From an uncultured Ruminococcus sp. (GTDB lineage: Bacteria; Bacillota; Clostridia; Oscillospirales; Ruminococcaceae), in the NCBI GenBank assembly GCA_910579955.1, contig CAJTWE010000002.1:62001-126000 (forward strand): a stretch of 64,000 nt of DNA, in the 5' to 3' direction. Shown piece after piece: positions 17,183 through 26,512 of this stretch (position 1 is its first letter; every line of letters starts with the position of its first letter). A model generated the notes under the pieces. That model was given only the letters and a program-made list of their open reading frames with translations. It was not told where the DNA came from and did no database searches. Made by a program: the position numbers and the translations under genes.

Positions 17183-17215
17183 GAACGCCCATATAAACAT
17201 ATGAGCGTTCTTTTT
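17183..17215 (+). terminator. Terminator after srtB
   Basis: GAACGC and GCGTTC outer arms (17183-17188, 17205-17210) with an inner CATAT/ATATG pairing, followed by TTTTT. The next gene starts only 29 bases later. Confidence 0.75.
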
Positions 17216-17243
17216 ACAATTTCTACAATAGGAGAGTACGTAT

Positions 17244-18170
17244 ATGACAATTAATAGCAAAATTGAAACAATTACCTTTTCTAAAATATGCAGCTTTTTT
17301 CCAAAAAGAAAGATTGATTCCCATAAAGGAAATTTCGGAAAACTTTTATGTATAACAGGCAGTCAGCGTATGCCCGGTGCAGCTGCAATGTCATCATATG
17401 CAGCATTGAGAAGTGGGGTAGGATTACTTACAACTGCTACAGCAGAACAGAATATTAGCTCACTTTCTTCACAATGTTTTGAATCAATGTATTTGCCGCT
17501 CAAAACAGATCTTGACGGATTTATAACATGGAATAAAAATGAAGAACTTATAAAAAATGCCGTTGACAAGTCAGATGCTATACTTCTTGGATGCGGACTT
17601 GGAATTACCGAAGAAACTATTCTTCTGACAAAAAATATTATAAAAAATACAAGATGTCCTCTCATTCTTGATGCAGATGGTCTAAACGCTATAGCTGACA
17701 GCATAAATATTATTTCAGAAAGAGAAAATCCTATTATCCTAACACCTCATCCAGGAGAAATGGCACGCCTTTTAAAAATCAGTATACAGGAGGTACAAAA
17801 TAATAGAACGAAAGTTATTCATGATACAATGAAACTTTTACCTAAAGCAATTATAGTTTTAAAAGGACATGAAACACTTGTTGGATATAATGGCAGCATT
17901 TATAAAAATCCAACAGGAAATCCTGGAATGAGCCGAGGAGGAAGTGGAGATGTTCTTGCTGGAATGATAGCAGCTTTTACGGCTCAAAGATTATCACCTG
18001 TAGAAGCTGCGCTGGCCGGTGTGTATATTCATGGAATGGCTGGAGATATTGCTGCTCAAATATACAGTCAATCCGCCATGCTGCCACGTGATATAATAGA
18101 ATGCATTCCTAAAGTATTTCTTAAAATTGAGGACAACCGACAAATAAATGACGTTAAATCAGCATTTTAA
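17244..18170 (+). CDS. nnrD: ADP-dependent NAD(P)HX dehydratase (repair enzyme)
   Basis: Ribokinase-like enzyme of 308 residues that restores damaged, hydrated NAD(P)H. Motifs: HKGNFGKLLCITGSQRMPGAA at residues 27-47, ALRSGVGLLTTAT, ILDADGLNAIA, the HPGEMARLL segment, and the nucleotide-binding NPGMSRGGSGDVLAGM near 235-250. The N-terminal epimerase (NnrE) half found in many bifunctional homologues is absent; an epimerase must be encoded elsewhere or be dispensable. It begins behind ATAGGAGAG. Confidence 0.92.
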   Translation: MTINSKIETITFSKICSFFPKRKIDSHKGNFGKLLCITGSQRMPGAAAMSSYAALRSGVGLLTTATAEQNISSLSSQCFESMYLPLKTDLDGFITWNKNEELIKNAVDKSDAILLGCGLGITEETILLTKNIIKNTRCPLILDADGLNAIADSINIISERENPIILTPHPGEMARLLKISIQEVQNNRTKVIHDTMKLLPKAIIVLKGHETLVGYNGSIYKNPTGNPGMSRGGSGDVLAGMIAAFTAQRLSPVEAALAGVYIHGMAGDIAAQIYSQSAMLPRDIIECIPKVFLKIEDNRQINDVKSAF

Positions 18171-18207
18171 GCATTAATATTGACATTATAAAAGGAGATT
18201 TGATGTG

Positions 18208-18810
18208 ATGAAACGACTGGTTATGACTTTTACGGCACTTACAGGCTTTATTCTTTTTACAGCATGCGAAAGTACAGGAAATTCATCTGCTAAAGCAGAA
18301 CAAAAACTAAGCGGAAGCTTTTCTACTGATATGATACTTGAATTGGATGATTTCACTGCAGAAGGCACACTCACAAGACTTGATTCTGGTATATGGAACG
18401 TATACTTTGAATCTCCATCTGAAATTGCAGGAATTAACCTTGATTTCAGTGGAGACAAAACAGAAGCTTCTTACAAAGGATTATCCTTTTCAGTTCCTCA
18501 GGCTGCTATGCCTTCAAAAGCCCTAATAACAGAACTCATAAAAGCTATAGATTCTATTGCAGAATCAGAAGATATTGCAGGAAACAAAAAAGATGATCTT
18601 ATTGAATTAGAAGGTGAGCTTGAAGGTGAAAAGTACATATTATACCTAAATAGCGACGGCAGTCTTGCTGAATTTCGTATGGATAATATGGGCGGATTTA
18701 TAACATTTGATAATTTTAGCTCAGATGTTAAAATAACAACAACTGCAACAACGATTGAATCACTTGTCGTTACAACTACTGAAACTGTACCAAGTGATTC
18801 AAATCAATAA
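18208..18810 (+). CDS. Putative lipoprotein of unknown function
   Basis: 200 residues with a lipoprotein signal: MKRLVMTFTALTGFILFTAC, lipobox FTAC with the lipidated Cys at residue 20. The mature part is about 150 residues of predicted beta structure (LSGSFSTDMILELDDFTAEGTL..., ESPSEIAGINLDFSGDKTEASYKGLSF), reminiscent of LolA/LppX-like outer-surface folds but too weak to assign. It ends in a Thr-rich tail (TTTATT, VVTTTETV), like other exported proteins here. The ATG at 18208 is preferred to a GTG 3 bases earlier; AAAGGAG serves both. Confidence 0.65.
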   Translation: MKRLVMTFTALTGFILFTACESTGNSSAKAEQKLSGSFSTDMILELDDFTAEGTLTRLDSGIWNVYFESPSEIAGINLDFSGDKTEASYKGLSFSVPQAAMPSKALITELIKAIDSIAESEDIAGNKKDDLIELEGELEGEKYILYLNSDGSLAEFRMDNMGGFITFDNFSSDVKITTTATTIESLVVTTTETVPSDSNQ

Positions 18811-18822
18811 TAATAAATATTG

Positions 18823-18857
18823 AAGCACTTCGCAAAATATATGCGAAGTGCTTTTAA
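18823..18857 (+). terminator. Terminator after the lipoprotein gene
   Basis: Perfect 12-base arms AAGCACTTCGCA and TGCGAAGTGCTT (18823-18834, 18842-18853), a 7-base loop and TTTT. Confidence 0.88.
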
Positions 18858-18897
18858 TATAATTATATCTATATTGTAAAAGTAGATAAGTAAGGTA

Positions 18898-18926
18898 TTG
18901 CATTTTGAAATTGATTATGGTATAAT
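18898..18926 (+). promoter_or_regulatory. Promoter of the MetRS-like gene
   Basis: TTGCAT (18898-18903), a 17-base spacer, and TATAAT (18921-18926). The leader to the ATG is only about 35 bases, so there is no T-box or other long riboswitch, unlike pheST and valS. Confidence 0.7.
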
Positions 18927-18966
18927 ATTTTAGATAATCACTTTATATCCGAAAGGACTGAAAACT

Positions 18967-20985
18967 ATGTCAAATAAACAAAATGGAAATAAAAAGAATT
19001 TCGAAATTCCTCGACCTGTGTTTCCAAAGAGAGCCATTGTCACTGGTGGTATGCCATATGGCAATAAGGAACTTCACTTTGGTCATGTAGGTGGAATGCT
19101 TGTATTTGCTGATACTTATGCACGTTTTCTTCGTGATCGTATCGGTAAAGAAAATGTTATATTTGTAAGTGGTACTGATTGCTATGGCTCACCTATAGCT
19201 GAAAGTTGGAGACAAAAATGTACCAAGGGTGAATTTAATGGTTCATTAGTTGATTTCGTACTCAGAAATCACGAAAAGCAAAAGAAAACTCTTGAATCTT
19301 ACGCTATATCTCCAAATTTCTTTGGTGCGTCTGGTCTTGATCCTGCAAAAGATGTTCATGCCAAATATACTCTTGAATTTTTACAGTCTCTGTATGATAA
19401 GGGTCAGCTTGATCGCATAACAACAATGCAGTTCTTTGACGAAAAGGCTGGAGTTTTTCTTAACGGCAGACAAGTAATAGGCAAATGTCCTGTTGAAGGC
19501 TGCACTTCTGAAAAAGGATATGCTGACGAATGTGATCTTGGTCATCAGTATATGCCTGAAAATCTTTTGAATCCTGTAAGCACTCTGACAGGTGAAACTC
19601 CCACTATGAAACCTGTTACCAACTGGTATTTCAAACTTCGTGATTATGAAAAGCTACTTAAAGAATGGGTTGAAGAACTCCAAAAGCGAAAAGATGTAAG
19701 ACCTGTTGTGTACAAAACTATTTCAGAGTTTTTAAAGCCTCCGGTTATTTATGTAAAGCGTGAATTTGAAGAAAAATATCTTGAACTTCGCAAAAATATG
19801 CCCGAGCACACTTATCTTGAAGAAAAGAAAAAGCCATCCTTTACAATTGAATTTACTACACTTTCAGACTGTGACGAAGCTTGTAGAATTCTTACTCAGA
19901 ATCAAATTCGATATCGTACAGGAAAAACTCTTGTTCCATTTAGATTAACAGGCAATATTGAATGGGGAGTACCTGCACCTGAATTAGAGGGCTCAGAAGG
20001 ACTAACTGTTTGGGTATGGCCTGAATCACTTTGGGCTCCAATTTCTTTTACTAAAACCTTTCTTAAAAATTCAGGACATGATGAGTCCGAATGGAAGGAT
20101 TACTGGTGCAGTAAAGACTCAACTGTATATCAATTCATAGGACAAGATAATATTTATTTCTATGGTATTGCAGAACCCGCAATGTGGATGGCACAGCAGT
20201 CTACTACTGAAAAAACATCTAAACCTATTGATGGTGACCTTCAGATGCCTATAATTGTAGCAAATCATCACATTCTTTTCCTTGATAAAAAAGCATCAAG
20301 CTCTGGAGCTGTAAAGCCGCCTATGGCTGACGATTTGCTTAACTATTACACACCTGAACAGCTTAGAATGCACTGGTTAGGATTAGGTTTGGGTCAGCGT
20401 TCTGTAAGCTTTATGCCAAAGCCATATAATCCTGATGCTAAACCAGAAGATGCAGATCCAGTTGTAAAAGATGGTCTTCTCCTCTCAAATGTTTACAATA
20501 GGATAATACGTACTGCTTTTTATACAACTCAAAAAGAATTGGACGGCATTATGCCAACCAAACAGCCAGAAGAGAATGTTCTTGCTGATGCCAAAAAAGC
20601 TGTACTTGATTATGAGCGTCATATGTCTAAGTTTGCATTTCATCAATGCACTTATGTACTTGACAGCTATATTAGAAATTCCAGTAAATATATGTCCAAA
20701 GCACTAAAACCCGATGTTCTATCTAAGGACGAGCTTTCACAAGTGCTTTCCAATCTTTTCTACATGATACGTATTGCTGGTATACTGCTGCACCCAATGG
20801 CACCTATAGGCACTGAAAAGCTTCGTGAATATTTACAGGTCGACGAAAGAATATGGTCATGGGATACTATTTTTGAGCCGCTGACTTATTTCACAGAAGA
20901 AAATCATAAACTGAAATTCCTTCCGCCTAGAACCGACTTCTTCACACGCCATGAAAGTCAATTTTCTCAGGCAGAAGAAGATTAA
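18967..20985 (+). CDS. Divergent class I methionyl-tRNA synthetase-like protein
   Basis: 672 residues. The Rossmann start is MetRS-like: IVTGGMPYGNKELHFGHVGG, with HFGH (37-40) as the HIGH motif, and VSGTDCYGSPIA. A metal-knuckle region has Cys174, Cys179, Cys189 and His193 and leads into the MetRS-like LLNPVSTLTGETP and TNWYFKL. Two departures stand out. The KMSKS signature is replaced by DKKASSSG near 440-447, losing the second Lys. An extra segment of about 70 residues lies near 265-325 before GNIEWGVPAPE. The anticodon-binding helical domain is present and ends without the EMAP/tRNA-binding extension. It may be a genuine MetRS or a paralogue with an altered role; canonical MetG is not in this window. 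Confidence 0.75.
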   Translation: MSNKQNGNKKNFEIPRPVFPKRAIVTGGMPYGNKELHFGHVGGMLVFADTYARFLRDRIGKENVIFVSGTDCYGSPIAESWRQKCTKGEFNGSLVDFVLRNHEKQKKTLESYAISPNFFGASGLDPAKDVHAKYTLEFLQSLYDKGQLDRITTMQFFDEKAGVFLNGRQVIGKCPVEGCTSEKGYADECDLGHQYMPENLLNPVSTLTGETPTMKPVTNWYFKLRDYEKLLKEWVEELQKRKDVRPVVYKTISEFLKPPVIYVKREFEEKYLELRKNMPEHTYLEEKKKPSFTIEFTTLSDCDEACRILTQNQIRYRTGKTLVPFRLTGNIEWGVPAPELEGSEGLTVWVWPESLWAPISFTKTFLKNSGHDESEWKDYWCSKDSTVYQFIGQDNIYFYGIAEPAMWMAQQSTTEKTSKPIDGDLQMPIIVANHHILFLDKKASSSGAVKPPMADDLLNYYTPEQLRMHWLGLGLGQRSVSFMPKPYNPDAKPEDADPVVKDGLLLSNVYNRIIRTAFYTTQKELDGIMPTKQPEENVLADAKKAVLDYERHMSKFAFHQCTYVLDSYIRNSSKYMSKALKPDVLSKDELSQVLSNLFYMIRIAGILLHPMAPIGTEKLREYLQVDERIWSWDTIFEPLTYFTEENHKLKFLPPRTDFFTRHESQFSQAEED

Positions 20986-21010
20986 ACTTTGAATTCAACT
21001 AATAAAAATG

Positions 21011-21047
21011 CTGCTGCATTTCATTTCAAATTGCAGCAGTTTTTTAT
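21011..21047 (+). terminator. Terminator after the MetRS-like gene
   Basis: CTGCTGCA and TGCAGCAG arms (21011-21018, 21032-21039) with a 13-base loop and a run of six T. Confidence 0.88.
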
Positions 21048-21081
21048 TAGTTAAAAAATTATAAAATATAAAAAACTTGGC

Positions 21082-21110
21082 TTGACAAAATCTTGCTTAC
21101 GTTATATAAT
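21082..21110 (+). promoter_or_regulatory. valS promoter
   Basis: Consensus TTGACA (21082-21087), a 17-base spacer and consensus TATAAT (21105-21110); the strongest-looking promoter in this part of the window. Confidence 0.85.
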
Positions 21111-21116
21111 ATTAAA

Positions 21117-21390
21117 TATAATGCTGTGATGAGAAGTAGTAGATGTGGCTCTGATGTGCAGAGAGAAAACAGTTGGTGAGAGTTTTCCATTATCCATATT
21201 GAAGTAGTCTCGGAGCACTGCAAGTGAAGCTTTATTTGTGTGTAGTTTGCAGCGGTTATCTCCCGTTATAGAGAAGTGCTTAAAAAATAAGCACATGAGT
21301 GCAGACTTTTATTGTCTGAATTCAGGTGGTATCACGGACAAAAAACTGTTCGCCCTGAGATTTTCTGTTTTGAAATCTCAGGTTTTTTTG
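21117..21390 (+). ncRNA. T-box riboswitch (tRNA-Val) upstream of valS
   Basis: Leader between the valS promoter and start codon. It has stem I with the GAAGTAGTAG region near 21130 and a specifier stretch GAAGTAGTC at 21201-21209, where GTA (21204-21206) or GTC (21207-21209) reads Val. The T-box core CAGGTGGTATCACGG is at 21324-21338, and the terminator CCTGAGATTT/AAATCTCAGG (21354-21382) is followed by seven T. Uncharged tRNA-Val should prevent termination. The region is open in one frame by chance and could be mistaken for an N-terminal extension of ValS. Confidence 0.9.
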
Positions 21391-21429
21391 TATCTAATTA
21401 TACTAATATCATCACAAGGAGCTTTCAGT

Positions 21430-24051
21430 ATGAAAAAAGAATTGGCAAAGGCTTATCAGCCAAAAGAATTTGAAGATCGAATATATGCTCTATGGAATAA
21501 TAAAGGATATTTCAAGGCTACTCCTGATTCTAAGAAAAAACCATATACAATAGTTATTCCTCCCCCAAATATAACAGGTCAGTTACATATGGGTCATGCG
21601 CTCGATGAAACTCTCCAAGATATTCTTATTCGCTGGAAAAGAATGTCTGGTTACTGCACACTGTGGCTGCCTGGCACAGACCATGCAGCTATCGCAACAG
21701 AAGCTAAAATCGTTGAGGCTATGCGTAAAGAAGGCATTACAAAAGAAGATCTTGGCAGAGACGGCTTTATGAAACGTGCATGGGAGTGGAAAAAACAATA
21801 TGGAGGCAGAATCGTTGAACAGCTCAAAAAGCTCGGCTCTTCCTGCGATTGGTCAAGAGAACGTTTTACTATGGACGAGGGCTGCTCAAAAGCAGTAAAG
21901 GAAGTTTTTATTAAATATTATGAAAAAGGTCTCATATATAGAGGGGAAAGAATCATCAACTGGTGTCCAAAATGTAAAACCTCCCTTTCTGATGCCGAAG
22001 TAAACTATGAAGATCAGGCAGGACATTTCTGGCATCTACGCTATAAAATCAAAGATTCCGACAAATATTTGGAACTTGCTACAACACGTCCTGAAACACT
22101 TCTCGGCGACACAGCTGTTGCTGTTAATCCCTCTGATGAACGTTATAAGGATTTAATAGGAAAGTCAGTTATTCTGCCTATCGTCCATCGTGAGATTCCA
22201 ATCGTAGCTGATGATTACGTTGAAATGGATTTCGGTACGGGTGTTGTAAAAATTACACCGGCTCATGACCCTAATGACTTTGAAGTAGGTCTTCGCCATA
22301 ACTTGCCTATTATTAATGTGATGACAGATGAAGCAAAAATCACTGATGATTATCCTAAATATGCAGGCATGGACAGATATGAAGCAAGAAAAGTAATCGT
22401 ATCTGATCTTGAAGCTGAGGGAGCTCTTGTAAAAATTGAAGATTACAGCCATAATGTAGGCACATGCTACAGATGTGGTACTACAGTTGAACCAAGAATT
22501 TCAACTCAATGGTTTGTTAAAATGAAGCCTCTTGCTCAACCAGCTATAGATGCTGTAAAAAATGGCGATACAAAATTTGTACCTGAACGTTTTGATAAGA
22601 TTTATTTCCACTGGCTAGAAAATATCCGTGACTGGTGTATTTCAAGACAAATCTGGTGGGGTCATCAAATACCTGCATTCTACTGCGATGATTGCGGTGA
22701 AATGATAGTTACTAAAGAAGATAGTGCTGTTTGTCCGAAATGCGGAAAATCCATGAGACAAGATCCAGATACTCTTGATACATGGTTCAGTTCAGCACTG
22801 TGGCCTTTTTCTACTTTGGGCTGGCCTGATAAAACAGAAGATCTAGATTATTTCTATCCTACCAATACTCTGGTTACAGGATATGACATTATCTTTTTCT
22901 GGGTTATAAGAATGATGTTCAGTGGTCTGGAAAATATGGGCAAGGCTCCTTTCAATACTGTTTTAATTCATGGACTTGTACGTGATTCTCAAGGCAGAAA
23001 AATGTCAAAATCACTAGGTAACGGCATAGACCCTCTTGAAGTCATTGATGAATATGGTGCAGATGCTCTGAGATTTATGCTTGCAACAGGTAATTCTCCG
23101 GGAAATGACATGAGATACATTGATGATAAGGTAAAGGCTGCAAGAAATTTTGCAAACAAACTTTGGAATGCTTCAAGATTTATCATGATGAATCTGCCTG
23201 AAAATTTCAAATTTACAGGACTTCCGAATAAACTTCGCATGGAGGATCAATGGATAATATCCAAGTTCAACGATCTTGCCAAGGAAGTAGGGGAGAATCT
23301 TGATAAGTTTGAGATAGGTGTTGCAAGTGCTAAAATCTACGACTTTATATGGGATGTATTCTGCGACTGGTATATTGAATTAACCAAACCGAGAATTATT
23401 GCAGGTGGCGAATCCATGGCTGATGCACAATCTGTCCTCGTTTGGGTAATGCGTGGAATGCTTAAGCTTCTACACCCATTTATGCCATATATTACCGAAG
23501 AGATCTGGCAAGTTCTTACAGATGAGGAATCTATGATCATTTTAGAGAACTATCCAGTATACGAGGAAAAGTACTGTTACGCTGAAAGTGCTGCTCAATT
23601 TGAAAAGATAATAGCAGCTATTAGAGCCGTAAGAAACCGTCGTACAGAAATGAATGTTCCACCATCACGTAAAGCAAAAATTTATATTGAAACAAACGAA
23701 GAAGAGCTTTACAAATCCTGTGCTATCTTTTTTGAAAAGCTTGCTTCCGCTTCTGAAATTGAGGTTGGAACTTCATTTAATATGCCTGATGCTGTTACAG
23801 CTGTAACAGATACCGCACGTCTCTTTATTCCTATGTATGAACTTATAGATAAGGATAAAGAACTGGCACGCCTTAACAAAGAAAAAGAAAAGGTTCAGAA
23901 AGATATTGATTTTCTGAGCAAGAAGCTGTCAAATCAGGGATTTATTGCAAAAGCTCCGAAACAGCTTATTGATGCTGAACAAGAGAAGCTTAATAAGGCC
24001 AATGAGAAGATGGCTAAGCTTAATCAATCTATTGAAAGTATGATGTCTTAA
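21430..24051 (+). CDS. valS: Valyl-tRNA synthetase
   Basis: Class I synthetase, 873 residues with the chosen start, the normal ValRS length. HIGH motif as HMGH in PPPNITGQLHMGHALDETL, the CP1 editing domain in the middle, zinc-like Cys pairs (CDDCGEMIV and CPKCGKSM), KMSKS in GRKMSKSLGNGIDPLEV, and a C-terminal coiled-coil tRNA-binding arm (DKDKELARLNKEKEKVQKDI). The ATG at 21430 has AAGGAG nine bases upstream and follows the T-box terminator; the upstream open frame is RNA leader. Controlled by tRNA-Val through the T-box. Confidence 0.97.
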   Translation: MKKELAKAYQPKEFEDRIYALWNNKGYFKATPDSKKKPYTIVIPPPNITGQLHMGHALDETLQDILIRWKRMSGYCTLWLPGTDHAAIATEAKIVEAMRKEGITKEDLGRDGFMKRAWEWKKQYGGRIVEQLKKLGSSCDWSRERFTMDEGCSKAVKEVFIKYYEKGLIYRGERIINWCPKCKTSLSDAEVNYEDQAGHFWHLRYKIKDSDKYLELATTRPETLLGDTAVAVNPSDERYKDLIGKSVILPIVHREIPIVADDYVEMDFGTGVVKITPAHDPNDFEVGLRHNLPIINVMTDEAKITDDYPKYAGMDRYEARKVIVSDLEAEGALVKIEDYSHNVGTCYRCGTTVEPRISTQWFVKMKPLAQPAIDAVKNGDTKFVPERFDKIYFHWLENIRDWCISRQIWWGHQIPAFYCDDCGEMIVTKEDSAVCPKCGKSMRQDPDTLDTWFSSALWPFSTLGWPDKTEDLDYFYPTNTLVTGYDIIFFWVIRMMFSGLENMGKAPFNTVLIHGLVRDSQGRKMSKSLGNGIDPLEVIDEYGADALRFMLATGNSPGNDMRYIDDKVKAARNFANKLWNASRFIMMNLPENFKFTGLPNKLRMEDQWIISKFNDLAKEVGENLDKFEIGVASAKIYDFIWDVFCDWYIELTKPRIIAGGESMADAQSVLVWVMRGMLKLLHPFMPYITEEIWQVLTDEESMIILENYPVYEEKYCYAESAAQFEKIIAAIRAVRNRRTEMNVPPSRKAKIYIETNEEELYKSCAIFFEKLASASEIEVGTSFNMPDAVTAVTDTARLFIPMYELIDKDKELARLNKEKEKVQKDIDFLSKKLSNQGFIAKAPKQLIDAEQEKLNKANEKMAKLNQSIESMMS

Positions 24052-24057
24052 ATTATA

Positions 24058-24090
24058 AAAACCTGCACACCACTATAGTGTGCAGGTTTT
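24058..24090 (+). terminator. Terminator after valS
   Basis: AAAACCTGCACAC and GTGTGCAGGTTTT arms (24058-24070, 24078-24090), 7-base loop, short T-run. Confidence 0.85.
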
Positions 24091-24119
24091 GAAATTATGA
24101 TTGGAGTAGGGGACTGTTT

Positions 24120-25385
24120 ATGACATATAAAGAATCTATGGCATATATTCAAGGATTTAGCAAAAGTGGATCACCGGTTAAAAATCTTTCAAGGATAAAA
24201 AGTCTTTTAAATGAGATTGATAATCCACAAGATAAAATGAAATTCGTTCATATCGCAGGTACAAATGGAAAAGGTTCTACGCTTTCTCTAAGTTCTGCTG
24301 CTGCTATTGAAGCTGGATTTAAAGTAGGGCAGTTTACTTCACCATATATGATCCGTTATAATGATCGTATTCGTATAAATAACGAAGATATTTCAGATGA
24401 AAATATTGCAGAGCTATGCACTATCATATCAAAATGCCACATTGCTCCAGAATGTTCACAATTTGAGATAACTTTTGCAATTGCACTCCTTTATTTTCTA
24501 CAGGAAAAATGTGACATAGTATTTCTGGAAACAGGTCTCGGCGGACTTCTTGACGCTACAAATGTAATCAAAGATCCTTTAGTAAGTGTAATTACATCTA
24601 TTTCTCCAGATCATACTAATATTCTTGGAGAAACAATTCAGGAAATAGCCATGCATAAAGCAGGAATAATTAAGCAAGGATGTCCGGTAATATTGTCTGC
24701 TGATAATGATGAAACCATCTCAAGCATTGTTGCTGAGGTAGCAAGTAAAAAAAATTCTGATCTCAAAATTCCAGATTTCAATGATTGTCGTATTATTGAT
24801 GAATCACTTGACGGTACTATTTTTCAATATCATAGCATTGATTATACTATTAAAATGCCCGGAATCCATCAAATTTATAATGCACTTACTGCAATTGAAA
24901 TCGTACGAATTCTCAGTATGCATGGATATCTGATTTCTGCTAGCAATGTTGCAGATGCCTTTGAAAAGGTTTGTGTTCCTGCAAGAATTCAGCAAATAGA
25001 TAATAATCCACCTATATTACTTGACGGAAGTCACAATCAGGGCAGCATTATTGCACTCACAGATGTTTTAAGAATGTCAAATCATAGTCCAATAGTTATT
25101 ATTTGTGGAATGCTTCGTTCCAAGGATTATAAAACTTCGTGTCATATTCTTTCTCAAGTTGCAGATTATGTTATATGCATAGATGATTTTTCAGATCTGT
25201 CAGTTCCAACAGAAGAACTGGAAACATATTTTTACGATTCATGTCCGGTAAAATCTATGCCTCTTAATAAAGCTCTACCATTTGCACGTGAATTGATAGG
25301 GGATTCAAATGGTATAATCGCAATAAGCGGTTCGCTTTATCTTGCAAGTTGTTATTTCAAAAAAAATGACTTTGACACCCTTTAA
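24120..25385 (+). CDS. folC: Folylpolyglutamate synthase / dihydrofolate synthase
   Basis: Mur-ligase family enzyme of 421 residues that adds glutamate to (dihydro)folates. P-loop FVHIAGTNGKGSTLS near residues 40-55, the folate/Mur pattern FTSPYMIRYNDRIRIN, FLETGLGGLLDATNVI, the ISPDHTNILG metal/ATP segment, and C-terminal LLDGSHNQGSI. The valS-folC order is widespread in Firmicutes. It begins 30 bases after the valS terminator behind GTAGGGGA and ends at a long bidirectional terminator. Confidence 0.95.
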   Translation: MTYKESMAYIQGFSKSGSPVKNLSRIKSLLNEIDNPQDKMKFVHIAGTNGKGSTLSLSSAAAIEAGFKVGQFTSPYMIRYNDRIRINNEDISDENIAELCTIISKCHIAPECSQFEITFAIALLYFLQEKCDIVFLETGLGGLLDATNVIKDPLVSVITSISPDHTNILGETIQEIAMHKAGIIKQGCPVILSADNDETISSIVAEVASKKNSDLKIPDFNDCRIIDESLDGTIFQYHSIDYTIKMPGIHQIYNALTAIEIVRILSMHGYLISASNVADAFEKVCVPARIQQIDNNPPILLDGSHNQGSIIALTDVLRMSNHSPIVIICGMLRSKDYKTSCHILSQVADYVICIDDFSDLSVPTEELETYFYDSCPVKSMPLNKALPFARELIGDSNGIIAISGSLYLASCYFKKNDFDTL

Positions 25386-25440
25386 TATTATTTTACATGT
25401 TATTTTAGCTGTACAAGCTATAACATTTTTTCGTAAATAA

Positions 25441-25487
25441 ACATGAGTAAAAAAGAGCGGCGTTCGCTCTTTTTTACTCATGTTTTA
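25441..25487. terminator. Bidirectional terminator between folC and the recombinase gene
   Basis: 19-base perfect arms (25441-25459 and 25465-25483) starting ACATGAGTAAAAAAGAGCG with a 5-base loop. The right arm contains the recombinase stop codon (25478-25480). Confidence 0.88.
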
Positions 25488-26482
25488 TCTTTATCATTTT
25501 TATCTTTAATCATAAAATCAGCTAGTGGGGAACTTTCAGTAGCTCGTCTGATATTTTCATTGGTTAAATGCGTATAAATTTCTGTTGTAGACGTACTCGC
25601 ATGACCTAAAACTTCTTTTAATGTAAGAGCGTCTACATCTCCATATTGATACATAAGAGTTGCCGCTGTATGACGAAGCTTATGGGTAGAATAGCCTAAA
25701 CCGCCAAGTCCCGCAGCAGATAGAGTATTTTCTACGATCTGTTGAACTCGACGTTTACTTATCCTTGTATGACGTTTGCTTAAAAAAAAGGCACGTTCAG
25801 AATCATCATTTATCAGTTGCTCTCTGACAATCATATACTGGTCAATAGCATTCATACACGCAGAATTTAAAAATACCATACGTTCTTTATTGCCTTTACC
25901 AAGCACTCGCATCTGACATTCATCAAGTATAAGATCAGTTATATTTAAACCCACCAATTCACTTAGCCTTATTCCACAGTTCAAAAATAATGTTATTATA
26001 CAAAAATCTCTTTCAAAAAAAGCTGTATCAATAGATTCCAGAAGCTTTCTGCTTTGTTCAAGAGTTAAGTATTTAGGAATACTTTTTTTTGTTGATGGTA
26101 ACTCAAGTCTTTCTGTAGGGTCATGATCAATAATACATTGATCATTGGCTAAGTAACCAAAAAAACTTTTTAGTGCAGACGTTTTTCTACTACGTGCCAA
26201 AGCTTGATTTTCACGTTCTTCACGAATATAGTATAAAAACTCATAAAGAGTTTGCAATTGTACCTGGTTAAGAATATCTAGAGTCATATCTTTTATAGAT
26301 ATATCTTTCAAATCATTAATATCAGCACAACTTGGATCTTTCATCATCCTAAGATATTTCAGAAAAAGTTTTATATCTAAATAATATTCGTGTACAGTAC
26401 GTTTTGACAATCCCTTAGTAACTGTTATGTGAAAAATATAATCAAGTAAAAATTCAGGACATTCAGTACGATCAATCTCCAA
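25478..26482 (-). CDS. XerC/XerD-type tyrosine recombinase
   Basis: Site-specific recombinase of 334 residues. An N-terminal SAM-like core-binding domain (about 8-125) is followed by the catalytic domain with the full set: Arg172 (NCGIRLSEL), Lys near 198 (GKGNKER), His267 and Arg270 (HKLRHTAA), His294 (VLGHAST) and Tyr303 (EIYTHLT). The YxxHL ending and size fit the Xer group that resolves chromosome dimers. No other mobile-element gene and no flanking repeats are seen, so a housekeeping role is favoured over an integrase. Its stop is embedded in the terminator stem shared with folC. Confidence 0.9.
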   Translation of the reverse strand: MEIDRTECPEFLLDYIFHITVTKGLSKRTVHEYYLDIKLFLKYLRMMKDPSCADINDLKDISIKDMTLDILNQVQLQTLYEFLYYIREERENQALARSRKTSALKSFFGYLANDQCIIDHDPTERLELPSTKKSIPKYLTLEQSRKLLESIDTAFFERDFCIITLFLNCGIRLSELVGLNITDLILDECQMRVLGKGNKERMVFLNSACMNAIDQYMIVREQLINDDSERAFFLSKRHTRISKRRVQQIVENTLSAAGLGGLGYSTHKLRHTAATLMYQYGDVDALTLKEVLGHASTSTTEIYTHLTNENIRRATESSPLADFMIKDKNDKDKT

Positions 26483-26512
26483 AATCGCTCTCTCCTTTCA
26501 AAAAGCATTTCT

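Noticed and set aside
21238..21429. Open frame that would extend ValS by 64 residues at the N-terminus
   Set aside because: It covers the T-box leader and terminator, lacks a ribosome site, and normal ValS begins at the ATG at 21430.
25478..26482. Recombinase read as the integrase of a mobile element
   Set aside because: Flanked by core metabolic genes, with no attachment repeats, excisionase, phage or conjugation genes.
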